Of a stretch of DNA of 64,000 nt, positions 1 through 8,518 are shown piece after piece. Both the position numbers and the translations under genes were made by a program. The DNA comes from Branchiibius hedensis (GTDB taxonomy: Bacteria; Actinomycetota; Actinomycetes; Actinomycetales; Dermatophilaceae): NCBI RefSeq assembly GCF_900108585.1, contig NZ_UESZ01000001.1, forward strand, positions 682,001 to 746,000, written 5' to 3'. Position 1 is the stretch's first letter. Every line of letters starts with the position of its first letter. Below the pieces are notes generated by a model. That model was not told where the DNA came from, searched no databases, and saw only the letters and a program-made list of their open reading frames with translations.

Positions 1-969
1 CATGGTCACCAGGTCGCCGAACCACATGTGTGCCATCTCGTGCAGGATCGTCTGCGCCCTGGCCTCGACGATGGCCTCGGTGACTGCTCCGCGGAAGACG
101 TAGGCCTCTGCAAAAGTGACGCAACCGGCGTTCTCCATCGCCCCCGCGTTGAACTCCGGAACCAGGATCTGGTCGTACTTCGCGAACGGGTAGGGATAGT
201 CGAACATGTCCTCGTAGTAAGCGAATCCGCGGCGAGTGACATCGAAGATGTTGTCGGCGTCGAGGTACTGGGCCAGGGACTTGCGACAGCCAACGGCCAA
301 CGGCAGCTCGCCGTTGCGGGTCTGCGCCGTCGAGCGCACCAGGTGGTAAGGGCCGGCCACCAGAGCGGTGACGTACGACGACAGGCGCGGTGTCGGCTCG
401 AACCGCCAGACCGCGACGGGTTCGGTCTCCCCGGCCGGGTTCAGATAGCTGCCCTCGGCGGGCTCGGGCTTCGGGGTCGGCTGATTGGACAGCACCTCCC
501 AGCGGGCGGGCGCAGTGACGGTGAAGGCGAACGTCGCCTTCAGATCCGGTTGCTCGAAGACGGCGAACATCCGGCGAGCGTCGGCGACCTCGAACTGGGT
601 GTAGAGGTAAACCTCCTGGTCGGCGGGATCCACGAACCGATGCAGTCCCTCGCCGGTGTTCATGAAGCGACCAGTGGCGCGGACCTCCACCACGTTGTCG
701 ACACCCAGCTGCGGAAGCTCGATCCGCGATCCGTCGTAAACCGCTGCAGGGGATAGGGATTCACCGTTGAGTAGCACGGATTCGACCGACTGCCCGATGA
801 AGTCCAGGAAGGTTGTCGCCCCGGGCTGCGAGCAGCGGAACGCGATCGTCGACTGCGTCGAGAAGACCTCGGCGCTCTGGGTGACGTCAACGTGGATGTC
901 GTAGTTCACGACGTCCAGGAGCAGTGATCGAGCGTTGGCCTCGGCATGGGTCAGGTTGGTCCCCGGCAT
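1..969 (-). CDS. pepN: Aminopeptidase N (partial, C-terminal part outside window)
   Basis: M1-family zinc aminopeptidase that removes N-terminal residues from cytosolic peptides. The reading frame is open from the start codon at 969 to base 1 (323 codons) and is cut by the window edge. The last visible residues contain HEMAHMWFGDLVTM, which matches the HExxH zinc-binding motif and the following conserved Trp-Phe-Gly-Asp of the family. The N-terminus (MPGTNLTHAEANARSL) is typical of actinobacterial PepN. An in-frame ATG at 978 would add three residues. It is divergent from the nitroreductase gene starting at 1056, so both promoters must lie in about 90 bp. The second zinc ligand and C-terminal domain are not visible. 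Confidence 0.93.
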   Translation of the reverse strand, partial: MPGTNLTHAEANARSLLLDVVNYDIHVDVTQSAEVFSTQSTIAFRCSQPGATTFLDFIGQSVESVLLNGESLSPAAVYDGSRIELPQLGVDNVVEVRATGRFMNTGEGLHRFVDPADQEVYLYTQFEVADARRMFAVFEQPDLKATFAFTVTAPARWEVLSNQPTPKPEPAEGSYLNPAGETEPVAVWRFEPTPRLSSYVTALVAGPYHLVRSTAQTRNGELPLAVGCRKSLAQYLDADNIFDVTRRGFAYYEDMFDYPYPFAKYDQILVPEFNAGAMENAGCVTFAEAYVFRGAVTEAIVEARAQTILHEMAHMWFGDLVTM

Positions 970-1055
970 GCTGATCATCTTTACACGCAGTGCGGCTGCC
1001 TGGACCTTCCGCTCCGGTGGTGCGGTCAACCGAGGTGGTGGGGCACGATGGGGCG

Positions 1056-1682
1056 GTGACTACCGAGACCGTGGAAATGTGGTTCGACCCGTTGTGCCCA
1101 TGGGCGTGGATGACTTCGCGCTGGCTGATGGAAGTGGAGAAGGTCCGCGATATCGAGGTCACCTGGTCGGTGATGAGTCTGTCGGTACTCAACGAGGGCC
1201 GGGACCTGCCGCCGGACTACCGGGAGATGCTGGATCGCGGATGGGGTCCGGTGCGGGTGGTCACGGCGGCCGCGCTCGCCAACGGCGATGAGGTCAAGAA
1301 GCCGTTGTACGACGCCGTCGGCACCCGTCTGCACCCGGGCGGCCGGGGCAAGGACGCTCAGGATCTGCACGCCGTCGTCGTCGAATCACTGGCCGGAGCC
1401 GGTCTGCCGGCGGACCTCATCGACGCCTACGACAACGTTCCCGGCGATGCGGTGGACACCGCCCTGCGCGCCTCCCACGACCGCGCGATCTCGCTGGTCG
1501 GCGAGGACGTCGGCACCCCTGTCATCACCGTCGCGGGTACGTCGTTCTTCGGCCCCGTGGTCACCCCGGCGCCCAAGGGTGAAGCGGCTGGCAAGCTCTG
1601 GGACGGTTGCGTCCTGGTGGCCAGCACCCCCGGCTTCTACGAGCTCAAGCGCACCCGGACCCAGGGCCCGGACTTTTCCTGA
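1056..1682 (+). CDS. Mycothiol-dependent nitroreductase, DsbA family (Rv2466c-like)
   Basis: DsbA-fold oxidoreductase of 208 aa. The motif DPLCPWAW close to the N-terminus carries the CPWA redox site characteristic of Rv2466c of Mycobacterium tuberculosis, a mycothiol-dependent nitroreductase that activates some nitro-prodrugs. The frame is open from 990, but the product from GTG 1056 (MTTETVEMWFD) starts where the family starts; beginning at 990 would add 22 unrelated residues and crowd the divergent pepN start. Position between pepN and rpiB matches the mycobacterial order as I recall it. Implies that the organism makes mycothiol (inference). Confidence 0.88.
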   Translation: MTTETVEMWFDPLCPWAWMTSRWLMEVEKVRDIEVTWSVMSLSVLNEGRDLPPDYREMLDRGWGPVRVVTAAALANGDEVKKPLYDAVGTRLHPGGRGKDAQDLHAVVVESLAGAGLPADLIDAYDNVPGDAVDTALRASHDRAISLVGEDVGTPVITVAGTSFFGPVVTPAPKGEAAGKLWDGCVLVASTPGFYELKRTRTQGPDFS

Positions 1683-1705
1683 GACAGATCTGACGAGGAG
1701 CGGAC

Positions 1706-2173
1706 ATGCGAGTTCATCTGGGTGGCGACCACGCGGCGTACGAACTGCAACGGGCGCTGGTGGCCTGGCTGCCGGGGGAGGGCTACGAGGTGATTGATCA
1801 CGGCCCGGTGGAGTACGACGCGGAGGATGACTATCCCGTGTGCGTACTCCGCGCGGCAGAGGCGGTGGCCGCCGACCCTGGGTCGCTCGGCATCGTGCTC
1901 GGTGGTTCCGGCAACGGTGAGCAGATGGCGGCGAACAAGGTCAAGGGCATCCGAGCGGCGCTGTGCTACACGACCGAACTGGCGCAACTCGCCCGCGAGC
2001 ACAACGACGCGCAGATCATCTCCTTCGGCGGTCGGTTCACCACGCTGGACCAGGCCAAGGCCATGGCGAAGATCTTTCTCGACACCCCGTTCTCCGGGGT
2101 CGAGCGACATGCACGACGGCTCGCCGAGGTCGCGACCTACGAAGAGACGGGCGCGCTGCCTCCGCAAGGGTGA
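1706..2173 (+). CDS. rpiB: Ribose-5-phosphate isomerase B
   Basis: Interconverts ribose 5-phosphate and ribulose 5-phosphate in the non-oxidative pentose phosphate pathway. The 155-aa protein has the LacAB/RpiB fold signature GGDHAAYELQ at the N-terminus and the anion-binding loop IVLGGSGNGEQMAANK around residues 63-78. The loop reads SGNGE rather than the cysteine-containing form of E. coli RpiB, matching the mycobacterial subtype in which a glutamate (here about residue 72) serves as catalytic base. A good ribosome-binding site (GAGGAG) precedes ATG 1706. It follows the nitroreductase by 23 bp and is probably cotranscribed with it. A key function in pentose supply alongside the phosphoketolase gene farther right. 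Confidence 0.93.
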   Translation: MRVHLGGDHAAYELQRALVAWLPGEGYEVIDHGPVEYDAEDDYPVCVLRAAEAVAADPGSLGIVLGGSGNGEQMAANKVKGIRAALCYTTELAQLAREHNDAQIISFGGRFTTLDQAKAMAKIFLDTPFSGVERHARRLAEVATYEETGALPPQG

Positions 2174-2269
2174 ATGCTTGACCTGGTCAGTTCCAGATTG
2201 TGTCTCTCGAAGTTAAGAACACAGTAAAGAAACTATTTCCACCAGCCTCGCGCAACGTAGTTTCCGATC

Positions 2270-3367
2270 ATGGTTATCGACGCGGCGCTCGCGCCACGCC
2301 GCCTGCTCGGCCGGGACACCACCACGCCACGCCCGACGCGGGACTGGGCGATGGTGGCAATCATCGTGGTCCTCACGGCATCGATCACTGCGCTCGTGCT
2401 GCGTTTCCCGCATTCGGTGTCCTACGCGGCGTTCGTCTTCGTCGCGGTGGCGGCCGCAGCAGTGCTGCACGGCACGCAGTTGTTGGCCAGCTACGTGGCC
2501 CTCGGTGTGGCGGGCGTTTCCAGCAGTCTGCTGCCGCAGACGCCCAAGCACACGATGGGCAGCTTCCTGGTGGTCCTGGCGGGCACGATGGGTGTCTTGC
2601 TGGTCGCGGATCGGCGCCGCACTGAGGTCGGGATCCCGGCCGCCGTGGGTACCTCGATGCTGGTCGACCTGCGCGAACGACTGCGCGCTCAGGGTCGCCT
2701 GCCGGTGTTGCCTGCCGGATGGAACCTGGACTCGTGTATCGCGCCGGCGCACGGCGACAGCTTTTCGGGTGACTTCGTGGTCGCGGACTGTCCGACGGCG
2801 GGCACTTTGGAGATCGCTGTCGTGGATGTGTCCGGCAAGGGTTGCACCGCGGGCAGCCGCTCGCTGCTGCTGGGTGGTGCGCTGTCCGGGCTGCTCGGCG
2901 CGGTCGAGCCGGATCGGTTCCTGCCTTCGGCCAATCAGCACCTGGTGCGACAGGGCTGGTCGGAGGGCTTCGCGACCGCGATCCACGCCGCGATCGATCT
3001 GGACACCGGTCGGTTCAGTGTGGGGTCGGCCGGTCACCCGGCGGCCGTGCACTTCCAGGCCGGTCGTGGTCGGTGGCAGCCGGTGTCCGGCGCGAGCGGC
3101 GTACTGCTGGGTGTCCTGGATCGCCAAGGTCCAGCGGACTACCCGCGCGCGCACGGTGTGATGGAGCGCGGTGACGCGTTGTTGCTGTTCACCGACGGCG
3201 TCATCGAAGCCCCCGGTTTCGACTTGTTACAGGGCCTGGACCGGTTGCTCGGCCAGGCTGACCGCGCGGCCGCCACTGGTTTCAGTGGTGCCGCGGGACG
3301 ATTGTGCGCCGCGGCCCGATCGGGGGAGACCGACGACCGCGCAATCGTGCTGCTCTGGCGGACCTGA
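2270..3367 (+). CDS. Membrane-anchored SpoIIE/PP2C-type serine phosphatase
   Basis: 365 aa. Residues about 27-113 contain three or four hydrophobic segments; from about 140 to the end is a PP2C/SpoIIE phosphatase domain with the metal-binding motifs SGDFV (166-170), DVSGKG (186-191) and LLLFTDGVIE (about 306-315), and a terminal ETDDRAIVLL. Such proteins dephosphorylate anti-sigma-factor antagonists in actinobacterial stress partner-switching systems; no anti-sigma or antagonist gene is adjacent, so the target is unknown. No PAS or GAF sensor is present; the membrane segments are the only sensory candidates. A strong hairpin terminator follows at 3387. Function class is secure; signal and substrate are inference. 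Confidence 0.85.
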   Translation: MVIDAALAPRRLLGRDTTTPRPTRDWAMVAIIVVLTASITALVLRFPHSVSYAAFVFVAVAAAAVLHGTQLLASYVALGVAGVSSSLLPQTPKHTMGSFLVVLAGTMGVLLVADRRRTEVGIPAAVGTSMLVDLRERLRAQGRLPVLPAGWNLDSCIAPAHGDSFSGDFVVADCPTAGTLEIAVVDVSGKGCTAGSRSLLLGGALSGLLGAVEPDRFLPSANQHLVRQGWSEGFATAIHAAIDLDTGRFSVGSAGHPAAVHFQAGRGRWQPVSGASGVLLGVLDRQGPADYPRAHGVMERGDALLLFTDGVIEAPGFDLLQGLDRLLGQADRAAATGFSGAAGRLCAAARSGETDDRAIVLLWRT

Positions 3368-3386
3368 GCGGACTGCGGGTAACGCG

Positions 3387-3418
3387 AAAGGAGGGCCGGG
3401 TTGTCCCGGCCCTCCTTT
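3387..3418. terminator. Bidirectional terminator between convergent genes
   Basis: A perfect 14-bp inverted repeat (AAAGGAGGGCCGGG, loop TTGT, CCCGGCCCTCCTTT) lies between the phosphatase stop at 3367 and the stop of the convergent antitoxin-like gene at 3434. It begins with A residues and ends with T residues on both strands, so it can terminate both transcripts. Confidence 0.85.
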
Positions 3419-3433
3419 GCGTTGGTCAGCGGC

Positions 3434-3646
3434 TCAGTTCGGGCCGTCGAGCTTGTCCACCTGCTCCTTGGCGAACGACTGCGCCTGGTCGACCTTGTCG
3501 GCGTACTTGCCGCCGGTCTTGTCGTCGACGAAGTCCCCCGCCTTGTCAACGGCGCCCTCGGCGTCGTCCTTGTGCTCGTGGATGAACTCTTCGACCTTGT
3601 CCTTGGCCTCTTCGAGCTTTTCCTTGGCGTCGTCAAGCAATCCCAT
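3434..3646 (-). CDS. Small antitoxin-family protein (MT0933/Rv0909-like)
   Basis: 70-aa acidic, highly helical protein beginning MGLLDDAKEKLEEAKDKVEEF and containing the segment VDKAGDFVDDKTGGKYADKVD, which resembles the MT0933/Rv0909 antitoxin family (PF14013). The frame is open to 3718, but ATG 3646 is preceded by a strong AAGGAGAAC ribosome-binding site, so the short form is chosen. No toxin of the Rv0910 type is adjacent; in many actinobacteria the family occurs alone and the antitoxin label is by homology only. A heptad-like Lys/Glu pattern suggests a coiled coil or stress-induced hydrophilic protein instead. Confidence 0.75.
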   Translation of the reverse strand: MGLLDDAKEKLEEAKDKVEEFIHEHKDDAEGAVDKAGDFVDDKTGGKYADKVDQAQSFAKEQVDKLDGPN

Positions 3647-3790
3647 GATGTTCTCCTTCGTCGCTCCCGCCCCGAAACGGCGGTCCTGATGCCTCCTTCT
3701 GGAGTTGGCACCAGTCAACCCCAGGACGTGCGTCTACGGAAGGGTATTGCCCAAATTGTGGCGTCGAATTACGCTCTGCGACCCTGCTGG

Positions 3791-3861
3791 AGCGGGTGAC
3801 GAGAATCGAACTCGCGTAGCCAGTTTGGAAGACTGGGGCTCTACCATTGAGCTACACCCGC
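3791..3861 (-). tRNA. tRNA-Gly (TCC)
   Basis: Minus-strand cloverleaf of 71 nt. The acceptor strands GCGGGTG and CACCCGC pair fully; the D-loop has GGTAGAGC, the anticodon loop CTTCCAA has anticodon TCC, and the T arm has GTTCGATTC. CCA is not encoded. Reads GGA and GGG codons. Lies beside a tRNA-Pro gene on the opposite strand, upstream of tig. Confidence 0.96.
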
Positions 3862-3976
3862 GTGGCGGTCCGACCGTGCCCTTGGAGGCCATGACCGGAG
3901 GCCGGTCACTGGCTGGATCCGCCGAGCGGTTAGCCTACTGCCCGCAGGTCGCACCGCCCAAAACGGGTGACCAGCC

Positions 3977-4050
3977 GCGGGTATGGCGCAGCTTGGTAGC
4001 GCGTCCGCTTTGGGAGCGGAAGGCCGCCGGTTCGAATCCGGCTACCCCGA
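3977..4050 (+). tRNA. tRNA-Pro (TGG) with mispaired acceptor stem
   Basis: 74-nt plus-strand cloverleaf: D arm GCGC with loop AGCTTGGTA, anticodon stem TCCGC/GCGGA with loop TTTGGGA (anticodon TGG), five-base variable loop, T stem GCCGG/CCGGC with loop TTCGAAT, and discriminator A. CCA is not encoded. The 3' acceptor strand is TACCCCG, which needs CGGGGTA, but the 5' strand reads GCGGGTA, so positions 1-72 and 2-71 cannot pair. The stem could be rescued by starting at 3976 and bulging C3978. The rest of the molecule is canonical. Confidence 0.9.
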
Positions 4051-4153
4051 CCGTTAGCATGGTCATTCGATGTGGCGACCAATCCTCGGTCGCCCGGAAC
4101 GACGTCAGAACAACCTCTGATGTCATCTCGAACTCACTTTGGAGATCGCAGCA

Positions 4154-5572
4154 GTGAAGAGTGCCGTAGAACATGTCGGCCCGACCCGGGTCAAGCTCAC
4201 CGTCGACGTTCCGTTCGAGGAACTGAAGCCCAGCCTCGACGCGGCGTACGCGACGATCGCCAGCCAGGTGCAGGTGCCCGGCTTCCGGCAGGGCAAGGTT
4301 CCCGCGCGCATCATCGATCAGCGCGTCGGCCGTGGTGCGGTCGTGCAGGAAGCAGTCAACGAGGCGCTGCCGCAGTTCTACAGTGACGCGGTCGACCAGC
4401 AGGAGTTGCAGCCGATCGGTCAGCCCGAGGTCGACGTCACCGCGGTGCCGGCAGCCGACGGTGATGACCTGAGCTTCACCGTCGAGGTCGACGTTGTTCC
4501 CGACTTCGAACTGCCCGCCTTCGAAGACGTCACGGTCGAGGTCGACCCGGTCTCCATCAGCGACGAGGACGTCGACACCGAGTTGGACGCCTTGCGTGAG
4601 CGCTTCGGCACCGTTGCCGCCGTGGATCGCGCCGCCCAGGACGGCGACACGGTCAACATCGGTCTGCGCGCTGAGATCAACGGCGAGGAGATCGACGACG
4701 TCGCCGCGGTCGACTACCTGATCGGCGCCGGCAACATGCTCGAGGGTCTGGACGAGGCCGTCATCGGGCTCTCGGCCGGCGACACCAAGAACTTCACCTC
4801 CCCGCTCATCGGCGGCGAGCACGAGGGTGAGGACGCGGACATCACCGTGACCGTCAACTCCGTCTCCGAGCGCACCCTGCCTGAGCTGGACGATGACTTC
4901 GCGACCACCGTCTCCGGTGACTACGAGAACCTGGCCGAGTTGCGCTCCGCGATCAGCGAGCAGGTCGAGCGCGGCAAGAAGATGGAGCAGGGCATCCAGG
5001 CTCGCGACAAGGTCCTCGACCAGCTGTTGGAGACCCTGGATCTGCCGGTGCCGGAGGCGCTGGTCGAGTCCGAGGTGCACTCCCACCTGGAGGGTGAGGA
5101 GCGACTCGAGGATGACGAACACCGTGCCGAGGTCACCGAATCCACCCGCAAGCAGTTGCAGACCCAGTTCGTCCTGGACCGGATCGCCCGGGACGAGAAG
5201 GTCGAGGTCGGGCAGCAGGATCTGATCGAGTTCATCATCGCCAGCGCCGGCCAGTACGGCCTTGACCCCAACCAGTTCGCGCAAATGCTGGACCAGCAGG
5301 GCCAGATCCCGGCGATCATGGGTGAGGTCGGCCGCCGCAAGGCGCTGGCCGCGGTCCTGGAGAAGGTCACCATCAAGGACACCACCGGTGCGGTCGTCGA
5401 CCTGAACGCGCTGGACACCGAGTTCGAGGACGAGGTGGACGGTGCGGTCGAGGATCTCGACCTGGACGAGGCAGAGCTGGACGACGCGGGCGACATCGTC
5501 GCTGAAGAAGTTGTCGCCGAAGAAGTCGTCGCCGGGGCCGATGACGAGGACGAGTCGACGCCGACTGCCTGA
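4154..5572 (+). CDS. tig: Trigger factor, ribosome-associated chaperone and prolyl isomerase
   Basis: 472 aa. Binds the ribosome exit tunnel and shields nascent chains. The N-terminal domain carries the ribosome-docking signature GFRQGKVP at about residue 50; a FKBP-type isomerase domain spans about 155-245 (GDTVNIGL through the PELDDDFA boundary); a helical substrate-binding domain follows. The C-terminus is a long acidic tail (roughly the last 45 residues, rich in Glu/Asp), common in actinobacteria. An open frame exists from TTG 4139, but GTG 4154, giving MKSAVEHVGPTRVKL, matches family N-termini and has GGAG ten bases upstream. It sits directly upstream of clpP1P2-clpX, coupling folding and proteolysis. 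Confidence 0.97.
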   Translation: MKSAVEHVGPTRVKLTVDVPFEELKPSLDAAYATIASQVQVPGFRQGKVPARIIDQRVGRGAVVQEAVNEALPQFYSDAVDQQELQPIGQPEVDVTAVPAADGDDLSFTVEVDVVPDFELPAFEDVTVEVDPVSISDEDVDTELDALRERFGTVAAVDRAAQDGDTVNIGLRAEINGEEIDDVAAVDYLIGAGNMLEGLDEAVIGLSAGDTKNFTSPLIGGEHEGEDADITVTVNSVSERTLPELDDDFATTVSGDYENLAELRSAISEQVERGKKMEQGIQARDKVLDQLLETLDLPVPEALVESEVHSHLEGEERLEDDEHRAEVTESTRKQLQTQFVLDRIARDEKVEVGQQDLIEFIIASAGQYGLDPNQFAQMLDQQGQIPAIMGEVGRRKALAAVLEKVTIKDTTGAVVDLNALDTEFEDEVDGAVEDLDLDEAELDDAGDIVAEEVVAEEVVAGADDEDESTPTA

Positions 5573-5590
5573 GCACCCGCCGTACCCGCC

Positions 5591-5623
5591 GAGCCCGCCG
5601 CCTGCCCGTCAGGCGGCGGGCTC
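5591..5623 (+). terminator. Terminator hairpin after tig
   Basis: Perfect 14-bp stem (GAGCCCGCCGCCTG, loop CCCGT, CAGGCGGCGGGCTC) 18 bp after the tig stop. It is not followed by a T-run but is strong enough to separate tig from the clpP operon, which has its own promoter-like region downstream. Confidence 0.7.
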
Positions 5624-5648
5624 GGGTGTTGCCGGGGGGGTGCTCTTG

Positions 5649-5707
5649 CGCTGCTGGCGAACACCACCCGCAACCGGGACGAACGCGTCGGTGGCGGGCG
5701 TTAGGGT
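5649..5707 (+). promoter_or_regulatory. Putative ClgR box and -10 element of the clpP1P2 promoter
   Basis: CGCTGCTGGCGAAC at 5649-5662 agrees with most of the core of the actinobacterial ClgR operator (CGCY-N-A-N-R-GCG-WWS; the central A is C here). ClgR is known to activate clpP1P2. A TAGGGT hexamer at 5702-5707 could be the -10 element, placing the box at an activating distance. Pattern match by eye only. Confidence 0.4.
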
Positions 5708-5763
5708 CCAATGAAAGTGCACCTAGAGCACCCGAGAAGGTGCCTTGATCGAAGAGGGATGAC

Positions 5764-6405
5764 GTGAGCAACGCCGTGAACCAGGCACACCTGCCGCAGC
5801 CCACTGCGGCCACCGAGCGCGCCGGAGGTCTGGATGACCAGATCTACAACCGGTTGCTGAAGGAACGAATCATTTTTCTGGGCTCCGACGTCCGCGACGA
5901 CAACGCGAACGCGATCTGCGCGCAGCTGCTGCTGCTGGCCGCGGAAGACCCGGACAAGGACATTTGGCTGTACATCAACTCCCCGGGTGGTTCGATCTCC
6001 GCCGGGATGGCCATCTTCGACACGATGAACTGGATCCCGAACGACGTCGCAACCGTCGCCATGGGTATGGCCGCCAGCATGGGCCAGTTCCTGCTGTCCG
6101 CGGGCACGCCCGGCAAGCGGTACGCGACGCCGCACGCGCGGGTCATGATGCACCAGCCGTCCGGTGGCATCGGCGGTACCGCCTCGGACATCAAGATCCA
6201 GGCTGAGCAGTTGGTGTTCATCAAGCGCCAGATGGCCGAGCTCATCGCCGAGCACACGGGCCAGAGCGTCGAGCAGATCACCTCCGACTCCGAGCGGGAC
6301 CGCTGGTTCTCCGCCGAGGAGGCCAAGGAGTACGGCTTCGTGGACCATGTCTTCGAACGCTCCACCGATGCACCGGACGGCAACGCGGGCGGGGTGGCGG
6401 AATGA
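5764..6405 (+). CDS. clpP1: ATP-dependent Clp protease proteolytic subunit 1
   Basis: 213-aa serine peptidase subunit that forms the heteromeric ClpP1P2 barrel of actinobacteria. The catalytic serine lies in MGMAASMGQFLL, the catalytic histidine in MMHQPSGG, and the fold motif YINSPGGSISAGMAI is intact. GTG 5764 follows a GAAGAGGG ribosome-binding site. Its stop overlaps the upstream end of the clpP2 open frame, and the two subunits are certainly cotranscribed. In relatives, ClpP1 and ClpP2 are both essential and degrade SsrA-tagged and misfolded proteins with ClpX or ClpC. Confidence 0.97.
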   Translation: MSNAVNQAHLPQPTAATERAGGLDDQIYNRLLKERIIFLGSDVRDDNANAICAQLLLLAAEDPDKDIWLYINSPGGSISAGMAIFDTMNWIPNDVATVAMGMAASMGQFLLSAGTPGKRYATPHARVMMHQPSGGIGGTASDIKIQAEQLVFIKRQMAELIAEHTGQSVEQITSDSERDRWFSAEEAKEYGFVDHVFERSTDAPDGNAGGVAE

Positions 6406-6461
6406 CCGGCCGGTTGCCTGACGCTTACGGTTCTGCCGCCCACCTGTCTGGAGTAGCCCCT

Positions 6462-7091
6462 ATGAACAACCTCAACACCCCGACCTCGCGGTACATCCTG
6501 CCCCAGTTCGAGGAGCGCACGTCCTACGGGATGAAGCGGTCCGACCCCTACAACAAGCTCTTCGAGGACCGCATCATCTTCCTCGGGGTGCAGGTCGACG
6601 ACGCGTCCGCGGACGACATCATCGCCCAGTTGATCGTGCTGGAGAGCCAGGATCCCGACCGGGACATCCTGATGTACATCAACTCCCCGGGTGGCTCGTT
6701 CACCGCGTTGACCGCGATCTACGACACGATGCAGTACATCCAGCCCGATGTGCAGACCTTCGTGATCGGTCAGGCCGCGTCCGCCGCCGCGATCCTGTTG
6801 GGCGCCGGCGCCAAGGGCAAGCGGTTCGCGCTGCCCAACGCCCGGATCCTGATCCACCAGCCGGCCATGGAAGGCACCGGCGGTACCGCCACGGACCTGG
6901 AGATCACCGCCAACGAGATCTTCCGGATGCGTGAGTGGCTGGAGAAGACCCTGGCCCATCACACCGGTCGCAGCGAAGAGGACGTCCGCAACGACATCGA
7001 GCGCGACAAGATCCTGACCGCCGAGCAGGCCGTGGAGTACGGCCTGATCGACCAGGTGTTGTCCAGCCGCAAGGCGTCGTTGCAACCCTGA
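6462..7091 (+). CDS. clpP2: ATP-dependent Clp protease proteolytic subunit 2
   Basis: 209-aa partner of ClpP1. Catalytic serine in IGQAASAAAILL and histidine in ILIHQPAMEG; the YINSPGGSFTALTAIYDTMQYI segment is typical of ClpP2. The frame is open from ATG 6402, overlapping the clpP1 stop, but ATG 6462 has GGAG at the right distance and gives MNNLNTPTSRYILPQF, which matches the start of mycobacterial ClpP2. The longer form would add 20 residues with no family counterpart; translational coupling from 6402 remains possible. Confidence 0.95.
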   Translation: MNNLNTPTSRYILPQFEERTSYGMKRSDPYNKLFEDRIIFLGVQVDDASADDIIAQLIVLESQDPDRDILMYINSPGGSFTALTAIYDTMQYIQPDVQTFVIGQAASAAAILLGAGAKGKRFALPNARILIHQPAMEGTGGTATDLEITANEIFRMREWLEKTLAHHTGRSEEDVRNDIERDKILTAEQAVEYGLIDQVLSSRKASLQP

Positions 7092-7240
7092 TCCTGCCTC
7101 CACCCGGATGGTCGGCCGGTTGCGCCCTGAGCAAACACGCTCGACGCGCTGGCCGGCCACCCGGTCACAATGGGGTGGGGATAGTTCAATAGGACAAACG
7201 ACCGCAGCACGACAATGACAGCAGGGGAAGGAGCCCGCCC

Positions 7241-8518
7241 GTGGCACGCATAGGTGAAGGTGGCGACCTGCTGAAGTGCAACTTCTGCGGCAAGAGCCAG
7301 AAGCAGGTCAAGAAGCTCATCGCGGGCCCGGGGGTCTACATCTGCGACGAGTGCATCGAGTTGTGCAACGAGATCATCGAGGAGGAGTTGTCCGAGACCT
7401 CCGAGTTGGGCCTGGAGTACCTGCCCAAACCCAAGGAGATCTTCGACTTCCTCGAGCAGTACGTCGTGGGGCAGGAGACCGCCAAGCGGGCGTTGGCGGT
7501 CGCGGTCTACAACCACTACAAGCGGATCCGGGTCGCCGAGGAGATCGGCAAACACGGCGACGCCGTCGAGGTGGCCAAGTCCAACATCCTGCTGATCGGA
7601 CCGACCGGCTGCGGTAAGACCTACTTGGCGCAGACGCTCGCGCGGATGCTGAACGTGCCGTTCGCGATCGCCGACGCCACGGCGCTGACGGAGGCCGGCT
7701 ACGTCGGTGAGGACGTCGAGAACATCCTGCTGAAGCTGATCCAGGCCGCGGACTTCGATGTGAAGAAGGCCGAGACCGGCATCATCTACATCGACGAGAT
7801 CGACAAGGTCGCGCGCAAGAGTGAGAACCCCTCGATCACCCGCGACGTGTCCGGTGAGGGAGTGCAGCAGGCGTTGCTGAAGATCCTGGAAGGCACCTCC
7901 GCCTCGGTGCCGCCGCAGGGTGGCCGCAAGCACCCGCACCAGGAGTTCATCCAGATCGACACGACGAACGTGCTGTTCATCGTGGGCGGTGCGTTCGCCG
8001 GACTCGAGACCATCATCAAGGACCGGATCGGTCGCCAGGGTCTGGGCTTCGGGGCGCAGTTGCGCAGCAAGAAGAACGAGTTGGAGAGCTTCACCGATGT
8101 CCTGCCCGAGGATCTGGTGAAGTTCGGCCTGATCCCCGAATTCATCGGCCGGTTGCCGATGATCACCACCGTCGAGCCGTTGGACCGCGAGGCACTGGTT
8201 TCCATCCTCACCGAGCCGCGCAACGCCCTGGTCAAGCAGTACCAGCGGATGTTCGAGATCGACGGCGTGGAGTTGGAGTTCACCGACGACGCGGTCGACG
8301 CGATCGCTGACCAGGCGATGTTGCGCGGGACTGGGGCACGCGGCGTACGCGCAATCATGGAGGAAGTCCTCCTGCCGGTCATGTTCGATGTGCCCAGCGA
8401 CGACGACATCGCCCGCGTGGTCGTGACCCGCGAGGTCGTCCTGGACAACGTGAACCCGACGATCGTGCGCAAGCAGCCGCAGATTCGCAAGCGCGCGCCA
8501 CGTAAGGAATCCGCCTGA
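7241..8518 (+). CDS. clpX: ATP-dependent Clp protease ATP-binding subunit ClpX
   Basis: 425-aa AAA+ unfoldase that feeds substrates to ClpP1P2. N-terminal zinc-binding domain with four cysteines (CNFCGK and CDECIELC), Walker A GPTGCGKT at about residue 124, Walker [10 protein letters not shown], and the pore and sensor motifs including [15 protein letters not shown] 7241 is preceded by GGAAGGAG. About 150 bp separate it from clpP2, so it may have its own promoter as well as read-through. The final 730 bp are overlapped on the opposite strand by an open frame from the neighbouring operon. Confidence 0.97.
   Translation: MARIGEGGDLLKCNFCGKSQKQVKKLIAGPGVYICDECIELCNEIIEEELSETSELGLEYLPKPKEIFDFLEQYVVGQETAKRALAVAVYNHYKRIRVAEEIGKHGDAVEVAKSNILLIGPTGCGKTYLAQTLARMLNVPFAIADATALTEAGYVGEDVENILLKLIQAADFDVKKAETGIIYIDEIDKVARKSENPSITRDVSGEGVQQALLKILEGTSASVPPQGGRKHPHQEFIQIDTTNVLFIVGGAFAGLETIIKDRIGRQGLGFGAQLRSKKNELESFTDVLPEDLVKFGLIPEFIGRLPMITTVEPLDREALVSILTEPRNALVKQYQRMFEIDGVELEFTDDAVDAIADQAMLRGTGARGVRAIMEEVLLPVMFDVPSDDDIARVVVTREVVLDNVNPTIVRKQPQIRKRAPRKESA

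Noticed and set aside
3705-4157. Plus-strand open frame across both tRNA genes
   Set aside because: Reads straight through tRNA-Gly and tRNA-Pro in a GC-rich region; codon pattern and lack of a ribosome-binding site show it is an artefact.
3935-5284. 449-aa minus-strand frame opposite tig
   Set aside because: Mirrors the reading-frame bias of tig; valine- and leucine-rich with no domain. Shadow.
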